Source of the DNA: CAIQPV01 sp963719855
Lineage (GTDB): Bacteria > Pseudomonadota > Gammaproteobacteria > Burkholderiales > Gallionellaceae
Direction of reading: 5' to 3'
Assembly (NCBI GenBank): GCA_963719855.1
Contig: CAVRDK010000004.1
Coordinates: 868,001-932,000 of the forward strand
Length of the DNA stretch: 64,000 nucleotides
A program made the translations under genes and the position numbers. Under the pieces are notes generated by a model, which was given only the letters and a program-made list of their open reading frames with translations, made no database searches and was not told the origin of the DNA. Every line of letters starts with the position of its first letter. Position 1 is the stretch's first letter. Positions 1 through 9,600 of the stretch are shown in pieces.

Positions 1-1
1 G

Positions 2-679
2 GATGTGGAAATATTGCGGCTTGAACGGGATGTGGCGCGATACCGAGGCGATCGTGACATAGCGACCGCGCAGATTTCGCGTGTGCAAGCGGCAGTTGCG
101 GAAACTGGTCATAAAGTGCAGGCAGTGGAGCTAACATTCCGCAACGAGGCGCGCAAGGAATTGTCCGAAACCCTGGCCAAACTTAACAGCGTTAATGAAG
201 GTAATGTTGGGCTTGAGGACAAGGTGGCGCATTCTGTTTTGCGCTCGCCGGTAAAGGGTACGGTTAAGCGGTTGATGGTTAATACGGTTGGGGGAGTCGT
301 CCAGCCGGGCAAGGAAGTGATCGAGATCGTCCCGATGGATGATAATTTGTTCCTGGAAGCGCGGGTAACGCCAAAAGACATTGCTTTCTTACATCCCGGA
401 CTCAAGGCCACAGTCAAATTATCCGCGTATGACTTTGTCATTTATGGCGGGCTGGAAGGAACTGTGGAATCCATCGGTGCGGATACCCTGGTGGACGAAA
501 AGGGCAATGCCTTTTATACCGTAAAAGTTAAAACAAATAAATCCAGCTTGGGAAGAAATATGCCCATCATGCCCGGTATGGTTGCGGAAGTGGATATCCT
601 TACCGGAGAAAAATCCGTGTTGAGTTATCTTCTGAAACCAGTCTTGCGGGCAAAGAGTCGCGCATTGTCTGAGAGATAG
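2..679 (+). CDS. lapC: Type I secretion membrane-fusion protein (HlyD/LapC family), 3' part
   Basis: This is the C-terminal part of a periplasmic adaptor that links an inner-membrane ABC exporter to a TolC-type channel. The frame is open to the window edge, so the N-terminal membrane anchor is missing and the GTG near position 5 is not the real start. A coiled-coil stretch (about residues 10-75) is followed by the HlyD barrel: a lipoyl-like strand beginning VLRSPVKGTV, the segment EIVPMDDNLFLEARV and the closing MPGMVAEVDI. The last motif is typical of T1SS adaptors. It ends 4 bp before the LuxR-type gene. With the adhesin, lapD, lapG and the TolC gene downstream, it most likely exports the LapA-like protein. 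The ABC transporter (lapB) should lie upstream, outside the window. Confidence 0.88.
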   Translation, partial: DVEILRLERDVARYRGDRDIATAQISRVQAAVAETGHKVQAVELTFRNEARKELSETLAKLNSVNEGNVGLEDKVAHSVLRSPVKGTVKRLMVNTVGGVVQPGKEVIEIVPMDDNLFLEARVTPKDIAFLHPGLKATVKLSAYDFVIYGGLEGTVESIGADTLVDEKGNAFYTVKVKTNKSSLGRNMPIMPGMVAEVDILTGEKSVLSYLLKPVLRAKSRALSER

Positions 680-683
680 AGAA

Positions 684-1304
684 ATGGGGCAGGTACGGCA
701 TCTTTTTATCGCGCCGGATAAGAAACCTAGACAAAATTGGCGGGAAGCGTTTCCTGTCATCAGATTGTGCGAACGGATTCCTCCCAAACCGGATGCCGAT
801 ATCATCTGGGTGTTATTGCCGGAAGAAGGCGATGTTACAAAATTATTGGTCGATTGCCGCGCTGCTGCTGGTGGGTTGCCGCTTGTTGCCATTTCCGATA
901 TTCCCAGCGATGAGCAAGGTTTGATTGCTTTGGGTACCGGTGTGGTGGGATATTGCAATGGACATGCGGCACCGGAGGTACTCCGTCAGGTTGCCGCTAC
1001 GGTGCAGGGCGGAGGGTTGTGGGTTGGGCAATGGCTGCTGCAAAAGCTGTTGGCAGGAATTGCACAAGCGGCAGCGCAAAAATTTGCCCCGCCGGAACTT
1101 TCCGCATGGGCATCCGGCCTGACAGAACGCGAAATTGAAATTGCGCGTGCCGTGGCAAACGGTGCCAGTAACAAGGAAATCGCCAACCAGTTCGATATTA
1201 CCGAGCGCACAGTCAAGGCGCACCTCGGCTCTGTTTTCGAAAAATTGAAACTGCGTGATCGTCTGCAACTCACCCTTCTGGTCAACGGAATAGTCAAAAG
1301 CTGA
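684..1304 (+). CDS. LuxR-family transcriptional regulator with degenerate receiver-like N-terminus
   Basis: The protein has 206 aa. The last 65 residues form a LuxR/GerE helix-turn-helix, with the signature LTEREIEIARAVANGASNKE then ITERTVKAHL. The first 130 residues have the alternating strand/helix look of a response-regulator receiver. The strand that should end in the phospho-accepting Asp reads DADIIWVLLP, so classical phosphorylation is unlikely. It starts 4 bp after the adaptor gene and is probably cotranscribed with it. The gene lies directly upstream of the lapA-like adhesin, so a role in controlling that gene is a reasonable inference. A perfect palindrome at 1487-1504 is a candidate operator. 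No ligand can be deduced. Confidence 0.85.
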   Translation: MGQVRHLFIAPDKKPRQNWREAFPVIRLCERIPPKPDADIIWVLLPEEGDVTKLLVDCRAAAGGLPLVAISDIPSDEQGLIALGTGVVGYCNGHAAPEVLRQVAATVQGGGLWVGQWLLQKLLAGIAQAAAQKFAPPELSAWASGLTEREIEIARAVANGASNKEIANQFDITERTVKAHLGSVFEKLKLRDRLQLTLLVNGIVKS

Positions 1305-1351
1305 ACGCCTGTTCCCAATCTCGGAAGTGATCCAACGGGGTCGTAGTTTAT

Positions 1352-1483
1352 CCCAAATAATCTATTAGGCGCGATACGATATGATTTACCAGTATCCGTC
1401 CGCCCTGAGCTTGTCGAAGGGTTCTGGTTGAGTAGCTGGTGGTTCGACAAGCTCACCACGAACGGTCTAATGGATTATTTGGG
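1352..1483. repeat. MITE-like palindromic repeat element
   Basis: Outer 19-bp arms at 1352-1370 and 1465-1483 are inverted copies with two mismatches. Inside them is a second inverted pair built on GAGCTTGTCGAA (about 1406) and TTCGACAAGCTC (about 1442). The inner motif resembles a palindromic repeat scattered between genes in many proteobacteria. No coding capacity is seen. The element separates the luxR gene from the adhesin promoter region. Confidence 0.65.
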
Positions 1484-1486
1484 TTC

Positions 1487-1504
1487 ATTGTACTTCAGTA
1501 CAAT
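1487..1504. promoter_or_regulatory. Perfect 18-bp palindrome upstream of the adhesin gene (candidate operator)
   Basis: The sequence ATTGTACTTCAGTACAAT has perfect 8-bp arms around a 2-bp centre and ends 75 bp before the adhesin start codon. Dyads of this size bind dimeric HTH regulators, and the neighbouring LuxR-type protein is the obvious candidate. Direct proof of binding is lacking; the dyad could also form a short hairpin. Confidence 0.45.
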
Positions 1505-1579
1505 AGATATTCCTGCCAATACTGCTATTCTAATAAAAATAGTATTTGACCGTTAAATAGATTTAATCAGGAGATCGTT

Positions 1580-4500
1580 ATGGCACAAGCCGCCGCAAAA
1601 GCTACCAATGTACAAGGTAAGGTCACTGCTACCAATGCCAAGTGCGAGGTTCGCATGCTGAAGGAAGGCGATGTGGTGATGGCGGGCGAGGTTGTCAAAA
1701 CAGTTGATGGTTCGAATGTCAATCTGGTATTGGCCGATGGCGATACCAAACATATTGCAGCGAAACAGACAGTCACTCTTGACTATGAGGTTCTCAGTGG
1801 TGCGTCTCACGACGCTTCGAATAGTGCCGTTCTGGCAAGTGATGCCGACATTAACAGTATTGTGAACGCAATTCAGTCGGGCGGCAGTCTCGATAGTCTC
1901 GTTCAGGCGACGGCGGCTGGCCTGAATGACGCTAATACCCACAGTTTCGGCACAGACACCAACACCGGTAGCAATTTTGTGATGCTGAGCCATGTTGTAG
2001 AAACGGTTACCCCTAGTAGTTTTCAATATCACAGTGAAGATCGTAGCCCTGTTCAGCCAACAGTTACGGATAATAGTGCAGCCGATGCTGCTGCTCAAGC
2101 TGCTGCTCAGGCTCAAGCCGCTGCTGTTGCTCATCAGGTTGCAGCCGATGCCGCCGCAGCCCAAACCGCTGCCACTGCTGCGGCTGCCGATGCTGCGGCA
2201 GCAAAGGAATCCGCAGTTGCTGCACAAGCTACGGCCGATGCCGCCGCGCAAACTGCTGCCCATGCCGCCGCTGTTGATGCTACCGTCCAGGCTCAAGCTG
2301 CCGGTACACCTGCTGCACAGGCTGCTGCAGCTGCTGATATTCAAGCTGCTCAAGCTGCAACTGCCGCTCAGAACTGCAGCCACCTTGGCAGCCACCCAGG
2401 CTACAGCCGCTGCCCAAGCTGCCATTGATGCACAAGCCGCCGCCGATGCCGCCGCCCATACCACTAGCCTATCTGCTGCCCAAGCTGCTGCTGCCCAAGC
2501 CGTTGCTGATGCCCAAGCTGCTGCAGTTGCCCATGCTTCCGCAGATGTTGCTGCCCAGACAGCTACTCAAGACGCTTTCAGTGCTACAACAGCTGATGCT
2601 GCTGTTGTACAGGCTTCAGCAACTGCCGCCCAAATTGCTGCTGATGCCGCTGTTGTCGAGGCTGACGCACTGGTTGCCGCTGACAAACAGGCTGCCGTTA
2701 TTGCTGCTGACACTGCCCATACCACCGCCGATAACAACATGGCGAGTGCTGTTCAGGCCGCAACTACAGCTACCGCCGCTGCCGTGCAAGCGGATGCCAC
2801 CGTTGCCACCGATCAAATCACCGTTGCTGCCGATACGGCCACCGTGGGAACTCTCACCACAGCCTACAATGCGGATGTGGTCACCGCCAGTACAGCCGAT
2901 GCTACCGCTGCCAGCGCTGCAGCCTTGGTGACGAGTACCGCTCAAGCAGCAAGCGCTGCTACTACAGCTGCCACGCAAGCGGATGCCGCTGTTGTTGCCG
3001 ATACGGCCACCGTCGCTGCCGATACGGCCACCGTGGGAACTCTCACCACAGCCTACAATGCGGATGTGGCCACCGCCAGTACAGCCGATGCTACCGCTGC
3101 CAGCGCTGCAGCCTTGGTGACGAGTACCGCTCAAGCAGCAAGCGCTGCTACTACAGCTGCCACGCAAGCGGACGCCGCTGTTGTTGCCGATACGGCCACC
3201 GTCGCTGCCGATACGGCCACCGTGGGAACTCTCACCACAGCCTACAATGCGGATGTGGCCACCGCCAGTACAGCCGATGCTACCGCTGCCAGCGCTGCAG
3301 CCTTGGTGACGAGTACCGCTCAAGCAGCAAGCGCTGCTACTACAGCTGCCACGCAAGCGGACGCCGCTGTTGCTGCCGATACGGCCACCGTCGCTGCTGA
3401 TACAACCACAGTAAATAATCTCACCACAGCCTACAATGCGGATGTGTCTGCCGCCACCGCCGCCGATGCTGCTGATGCCAAGGCCGATGCACTAGTGAGG
3501 AGTACCGCCAAGGCCGAGGCTACAGACACTGCCGTTGCCACACATGCGAACGCAGCGGTTACTGCCGATCAAGCGGCTGTGAAAGCCGAAACGGCCACCG
3601 TGGCTACACTCACCACAGCCCACGATACCGCCGTATCTAATGCCGCTGCTGCCAACGCTGCCGACGCCAAGGCCGATGCACTAGTGAGGAGTACCGCCAA
3701 GGCCGAGGCTACAGACACTGCCGTTGCCACACATGCGAACGCAGCGGTTACTGCCGATCAAGCGGCTGTGAAAGCCGAAACGGCCACCGTGGCTACACTC
3801 ACCACAGCCCACGATACCGCCGTATCTAATGCCGCTGCTGCCGACGCTGCCGACGCCAAATCCGATGCATTGGTAACGAGTACCGCCCAGACTGCGGCTA
3901 CAGACCACGCCGCTGCCGTGCAAGCGGATGCAGCTGTTGTCACCGATGCGACCACCGTCGCTAGCGATACGGCCACAGTAACTAACCTCACCGCAGTCTA
4001 CGATACAGCTGTGACCACTGTCGCTGCTGCCGATGCTGCAGACGCCCAAGCCGATGCATTTTTAACGAGCACCGCCCAGACTGCGGCTACAGACCATGCC
4101 GCTGCCGTGCAAGCGGATGCAGCTGTTGTCACCGATGCGGCCACCGTCGCTAGCGATACGGCCACAGTAACTAACCTCACCGCAGTCTACGATGCAGCTG
4201 TGACCACTGCCGCTGCTGCCGACGCTGCCGATGCCAAAGCCGATGCATTGGTAACGAGCACCGCCCAGGCTGCGGCTACAGACCACGCCGCTGCCGTGCA
4301 AGCGGATGCAGCTGTTGTCACCGATGCGGCCACCGTCGCTAGCGATACGGCCACAGTAACTAACCTCACCGCAGTCTACGATGCAGCTGTGACCACTGCC
4401 GCTGCTGCCGACGCTGCCGATGCCAAAGCCGATGCATTGGTAACGAGCACCGCCCAGGCTGCGGCTACAGACCACGCCGCTGCCGTGCAAGCGGATGCTG

Positions 4501-7500
4501 TGGTAACTGCCGATACAACAACCGTGGCTTCAGATATAACTATTGTTGCCTCGCTGACCACCGCTCATACTAACGCTGTTGCAACCGTTACAGCAGACGA
4601 TAACCAACTGCTTGCGGATAATTCAACAGTCTCTACCTTGAGCAACGAACTGACTGCGGCACAGAGTGTCCTGACCGCGCAGACTGCTGCAACCAATAGT
4701 CATGCGGCGCCAACAATATCCAACTTTACCGATCCAAGCGGCGATGGGAACACAGTCACCATGAAAGGCTATGGCAACGTCGCGGGGGATGTAATCACAA
4801 TTACCGATACAAGTGACCAGCGGGGCGGTGTAGCAACGGTTGGTACGGCAACAGTTCAGGCGGACTTGTCGTGGAGCCTGAATGTTACCAATAATGCCGC
4901 CACGACGACCGATGCCAATGTATTCATGGCGGCGACGGAAACTTATGCCAGTGACGGCAAAACATCAGCACCTACTGCCACCACCCAATATTGGCATGGG
5001 GATTGGACCGCTGCAGCAACCGAAGCAACCGATGATTTTGCTTTGATGAATGGTGCCAACAGCACCATTTATGTCACCAACAATGATCTAAACGGACGAA
5101 ATCTTATTGATGGCGGTGCGGGTACCAACACGGCCGTTCTCGATGTCAGTTCAACCAGTGTTACTGTTTCCCAAGACGCATCAAAGGGTGAACTCATTCT
5201 TACCATGAAAACCCAAGCTCAGAATGCTGACTTGGTAACTGCGGCGACAGACGACACAGCTCTTGCTCATGCTCAAGCGGCCGCAGTCGCTCCCGATGCT
5301 GCAGTTGTTGCCGCCCAGCTCCTCGTTACTCAGGCTAATCAGGCTTTGGCGAATGCGGTAAGCAGTTCCCATACACTCAGTTCATCCGACTTGTCTTCGC
5401 TTGCCACCTCCATCAACAACGCTGCAGGCTTTGTTGCCACCGACACAACTACAGATCAACAGGCTCACGCCATCCAGAGTACAGCGAGCACGGCACTTAC
5501 TGATGCGAACGCAGCGGTTACTGCGGAACTTACGCTAAGTACTGCCCAAGCACAAACCGACCAGGGTAACGGTAACAAACACGATAATAGTGGCAATGAT
5601 CAAGGAAAGACTAATAGTGGAAACGATGTTGGGAATAGTATTTCTACAGCAACTACCAATGCTCAAACAGCTGCGGATCAAACTAGCTCAGATGCGCATG
5701 CGGTAACCGCAGCGGTGGCTGCTGATCCTAGTGCGAGTGCCTCGCTCACAAGCGCAGCAGCAACGTTCGCCACAGATGCATCTATGGCCGATACTGCGGC
5801 GCATTCGGCCATCAATACGGCCACCGATGCAACCGCTCTAACGGCTGCTCAAACAGCGGCTTCAGCAGCTTCTACTGTCAGTGCTGCTGCAACAGCATTG
5901 TCCTCATCGGCGGATACTGTGCTGAGTGCTGCGCAAACTGCCCTCCTGAATGCAGGTAGCGCAGAGGGTGTAACAATCAGCAGTAGTAATTTGAGCGCTG
6001 TTGAATCGGCTGCAGCAGCAGTGGTTGCGGCAAATGCAGCACTTGCAGCAGCCCAGCATGCTGCTCAGCCCTTTGACGCTGCCGTTCTGTCTGCCCAGAG
6101 TGCCGATACTGCGGCTCATACAGCCGTCGCTAACGACATACCCGAAACATTAGTCCTCCGCAACTTCCAGAATATTGATTTTACCAATACCAATACAACG
6201 AGTGCGGTACTTTTGCAAAATGCCACCGCAACAACTGATAACTTTGGGCAAACGGCTGTCGCCCAAGCCGTCGCTGCTGCTACGGCGGCTGGCGTGGTTA
6301 TTGATGCTACCCACACAGCCAGCTCGGTCGTTAGTAGTCTGAACAGTCAACTGGCAGCCGCCACGGCGGCGCAAGCTGCCGCATTGACGGCAGACAATAC
6401 AGCGCATAGCACACTTGCTAGCGCAACGAGCGCCCTGAATGCGGAAAATAGCACACTGGCCGCAGATCAAGCTACGCTTGCCAACGCCACGACGGCCGCG
6501 AACACGGCAGATTCTACAGCGGTTACTGCAACCACGGCAGCAAACAATGCCGTGGCCTCGGATGTGATCGCTGATGCCAATCAGAATGCGGCGCATGCCG
6601 CACTCGATACTGCAAGCAGCAATCTGAATGCGGCAAATACCGCCTTGTCCACAGACACCGCCACGCTTGCCACCGCCACGACGGCAGCGAACACGGCAGA
6701 TTCTACAGCGGTTACTGCAACCACGGCAGCAAACAATGCCGTGGCCTCGGATGTGATCGCTGATGCCAATCAGAATGCGGCGCACAGCGCACTCGCAAGC
6801 GCGACGAGTGCTCTGGATACGGCGACTGACACCCTAGCCACAGATAACGCCCATCTGGCTACTGTTACAGCGGCCGCGACGGCGGCTGATGCCACTGCGC
6901 AAGCAGCAACAACTGCGGCGAACGCTGCCGTGGCTGCGGATTCGGTCGCTGATGCCACACAGAATGCGGCGCATGCCGCACTCGCAAGCGCGACGAGTGC
7001 TCTGGATACGGCGACTGACACCCTAGCCACAGATAACGCCCATCTGGCTACTGCTACAGCGGCCGCGACGGCGGCTGATGCCACTGCGCAAGCAGCAACA
7101 ACTGCGGCGAACGCTGCCGTGGCTGCGGATTCGGTCGCTGATGCCACACAGAATGCGGCGCATGCCGCACTCGCAAGCGCGACGAGTGCTCTGGATACGG
7201 CGACTGACACCCTAGCCACAGATAACGCCCATCTGGCTACTGCTACAGCGGCCGCGACGGCGGCTGATGCCACTGCGCAAGCAGCAACAACTGCGGCGAA
7301 CGCTGCCGTGGCTGCGGATTCGGTCGCTGATGCCAATCAGACCGCGGCGCACAGCGCACTCGCAAGCGCGACGAGTGCTCTGGATACGGCGACTGACACC
7401 CTAGCCACAGATAACGCCCATCTGGCTACTGCTACAGCGGCCGCGACGGCGGCTGATGCCACTGCGCAAGCAGCAACAACTGCGGCGAACGCTGCCGTGG

Positions 7501-8564
7501 CTGCGGATGTGATCGCTGATGCCACACAGACCGCAGCTCACAGCGCGCTTGATAGCGCGACCAGCGCCCTGAATACTGCGACCAACACCATGAATACGGA
7601 CATCGCCACGCTGGTAGCTGACACGGCGACTGCGACAACGGCAGATGCGACAGCGGCTACGGATATCGCTGCGGCAAACGCTGCTGTAGCGGCGAACGGC
7701 TTAGCTGATGCCGCGCAGACTGCGGCGCATACCGCACTCGATAGCGCGACGAGCGCCCTGAATACGGCGACCAATACACTGGCTACAGATAACACCCATC
7801 TGACTACGGACACGGCGACCGCGAACACGGCAGATGCGGCATCGGTTGCGGCAACCTTGGCGGCGAACAATGCCGTGACTGCGGATGGGGTTGCTGATTC
7901 CAATCAGACTGCGGCGCATACCGCTCTCGATACTGCAAGCAGCAATCTGAGTGCGGCAAATACTACCTTGTCCACAGACACCGCCACGCTAGCCACCGAT
8001 ACGACGACCGCGAACACGGCGGATGCGGCATCGGCTGCGGCAACCACGGCGGCGAACAATGCCGTGACTGCGGATGGCATTGCTGATGCCAATCAGACTG
8101 CGGCGCATAGCGCACTCGATACTGCAAGCGGCAATCTGAGCGCGGCAAATACTACCCTGACCACAGACTCCGCCACGCTAGTCACCGATACAGCATCGGC
8201 GACTGCGGCTCATGCCACTGTGAATACGGATATATCAGTGGCGAGTAACGCCATCGCTATGGCTTCCCAGGCCGATGGGACACTGGCTGCAACACAAGCT
8301 GCAGCTGGAACTGCGAACAGTGCCCTGACTACGGCTGCTATGACTTTGACCACAGATAGCGGTGGAGTGGATATCAACAATCTCCTGCAGCCCGCTACTG
8401 TTGACCTGCTTGCCCATCTGCCTACCAGCGCACCTGCGGCAGGGGGTGCTACAGGGTCTTCGGTAGTAGATACCGCACCGCCTCCTGCAACAGATATCAC
8501 CGTCAATACCGAACACATAACACAATTGGTAAATTTACTAAACACGACACCCACACAATCCTGA
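1580..8564 (+). CDS. lapA: Giant LapA-like T1SS adhesin with coiled-coil repeats (one frameshift)
   Basis: A surface adhesin of about 2,327 aa once a single extra base near 2372 is removed; as read, translation stops at 2428 after 282 aa. The start has a good ribosome site (CAGGAG). Residues 9-70 form the retention module of LapG-controlled adhesins (VQGKVTA, GDVVMAGEVVKT, KQTVTLDYEV). TAAG at residues 111-114 is the expected LapG cleavage site. The bulk is Ala/Thr/Asp-rich: two arrays of exact 63-residue repeats lie at 2832-4532 and 6423-8312. Between them is an Ig/beta-type module (about 4711-5220), with a second piece (LVLRNFQNIDFTN) near 6145. No clear RTX nonapeptide run is seen at the C-terminus. 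Family LapA proteins usually carry Ig-like repeats, so this helical rod build is unusual. It would be exported by the LapBC/TolC system and held at the outer membrane until LapG cuts it. Confidence 0.82.
1910..1921 (+). other. Predicted LapG cleavage site (TAAG) in the adhesin
   Basis: Codons ACG-GCG-GCT-GGC encode TAAG at residues 111-114, just after the retention module. In Pseudomonas LapA, LapG cuts between the two alanines of a TAAG at almost the same distance from the start. The match in motif and position, plus a lapG gene downstream, makes this a strong prediction. Confidence 0.75.
2832..4532 (+). repeat. Array 1: nine tandem 189-bp (63-aa) coiled-coil repeats in the adhesin gene
   Basis: The anchor GATACGGCC or a variant recurs at 2832, 3021, 3210, 3399, 3588, 3777, 3966, 4155 and 4344, always 189 bp apart, and a diverged tenth copy begins at 4533. 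Three subtypes occur: copies 1-3, 5-6 and 7-9 are close to identical within each group, which points to recent duplication. Sixty-three residues equal nine heptads. In the first subtype V1, V8, Y15, V36 and V57 all fall on the same heptad position, as expected of a long coiled coil. Confidence 0.9.
6423..8312 (+). repeat. Array 2: ten tandem 189-bp (63-aa) repeats in the adhesin gene
   Basis: The anchor GCGACGAG or a variant recurs at 6423, 6612, 6801, 6990, 7179, 7368, 7557, 7746, 7935 and 8124, with a diverged partial copy at 8313. Copies at 6801-7556 are nearly identical. The sequence differs from array 1, but the period is the same 63 residues without a single indel, so the length itself seems to be under selection. 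Confidence 0.9.
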
Positions 8565-8588
8565 TTTATGCGGTGTAGCACGCTAACT

Positions 8589-8617
8589 AAAATGGGGGTG
8601 TGACTGCCCCCATTTTT
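8589..8617 (+). terminator. Rho-independent terminator after the adhesin gene
   Basis: AAAATGGGGG and CCCCCATTTT form a perfect 10-bp stem with an 8-nt loop, followed by a short T run. It lies 24 bp after the adhesin stop codon and before the FecR-domain gene. Confidence 0.85.
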
Positions 8618-8693
8618 GTCTGTATGATTTGAGATTCTTATGGGATTAACAAAATCCGGTTTTTCGGGTTTTGCAGTATGGAAGGAGAGACAA

Positions 8694-9485
8694 ATGAATA
8701 AGGCAATTCGCATGTTCATTTTGCTCATTGCAATGTTCGTATGCCTGTGTTTGGGTATGGCGGATTGTGCTGTTGCCGTTGCTGCCACTACTGAGGCAGG
8801 GGTGGTTGCTAAAATGGAAGGTTCGCTGTCCGCCAAGGGGGCGGATGGCGCACTGCGCGCGTTGTCCATCGGGGGAAAGGTATTTGCCGGCGATATGCTG
8901 TTTACCAGCAAGGACAGTTTTGCCCGCATCAAGTTTGCGGATGGCGGAGAGATGAGCTTGAAACCGCATGCGCAGTTCCAGATCGAAAGCTTTCATTTCG
9001 ACGAGAAGGAGCCGAATAAAGACAGTGCTGTATTCACGTTGGTCAAGGGGGGGATGCGTGCTATCAGCGGATTGATCGGCAAGCGGGGTGATCCGGATAA
9101 TTATGGTGTTAAAACACGCGTTGCAACGATTGGTATTCGCGGTACCGATTATGGTGTGCTGTTGTGCAAGGGAGATTGCGCCGACATCCCGACTCCCGAT
9201 GGACTTCCTCTGGAAGATGGTCTGCACGTTGACGTGTTGCATGGTACGGTGCTGGTGAAAAATTCCGCTGGATCGCAACTGCTGCATCCCGGGGAATTCA
9301 GTTATGTCAGAGATTCCAGCGTTGCGCCGGCTGTAGTTCCGCCTGGGCGGGGAATAAGTGTGGAAATTCCAGCCAGAATAACCGAGGATAAAGTCAGGGG
9401 CGGTTCTGATGGAAAAAATAAAGAAAACGGTGGTGTTGAGGTTCCCACACCTCCGCCCACACCCAACGTGTGTCCGGCACCTTAA
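8694..9485 (+). CDS. Secreted FecR-domain protein
   Basis: A 263-aa exported protein. The ATG at 8694 is chosen because AAGGAGAG lies just upstream and the N-terminus is then a clean signal peptide (MNKAIRMFILLIAM... with a cut after about residue 32); an upstream ATG at 8640 would add an odd leader. The FecR fold covers about residues 40-200: LFTSKDSFARIKFADGGEMSL, KGGMRAISG, VATIGIRGTDY and LHGTVLVKN are the usual FecR motifs. The C-terminus is Pro-rich. Proteins of this kind often sit beside large T1SS adhesins, as here. It may sense or bind surface polymer, but its function is unknown. It is convergent with lapD. Confidence 0.8.
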   Translation: MNKAIRMFILLIAMFVCLCLGMADCAVAVAATTEAGVVAKMEGSLSAKGADGALRALSIGGKVFAGDMLFTSKDSFARIKFADGGEMSLKPHAQFQIESFHFDEKEPNKDSAVFTLVKGGMRAISGLIGKRGDPDNYGVKTRVATIGIRGTDYGVLLCKGDCADIPTPDGLPLEDGLHVDVLHGTVLVKNSAGSQLLHPGEFSYVRDSSVAPAVVPPGRGISVEIPARITEDKVRGGSDGKNKENGGVEVPTPPPTPNVCPAP

Positions 9486-9600
9486 CTCAAGCCAGACGAT
9501 TTTGTTTGGTACAGGATGCCTACCAAAAATGGTACCAAGTTATTTTGTAGGTTGGGGAAGCATCGCGCAACCCATCACAAATCTGGAGGGCAGGCTCAGC

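Noticed and set aside
6770..7525. Long minus-strand open frames inside the adhesin repeats
   Set aside because: They are Ala/Val-rich mirror images of the GC-biased repeat codons, have no ribosome sites and share the 189-bp period of the plus-strand gene.
2832..8312. Regular repeats that could suggest a CRISPR array
   Set aside because: Repeats are directly adjacent 189-bp coding units without spacers, and there are no cas genes in the window.
9506..9538. TTGGTAC / GTACCAA inverted repeat as terminator between the FecR gene and lapD
   Set aside because: The loop is 19 nt and no T-run follows on either strand; too weak to call.
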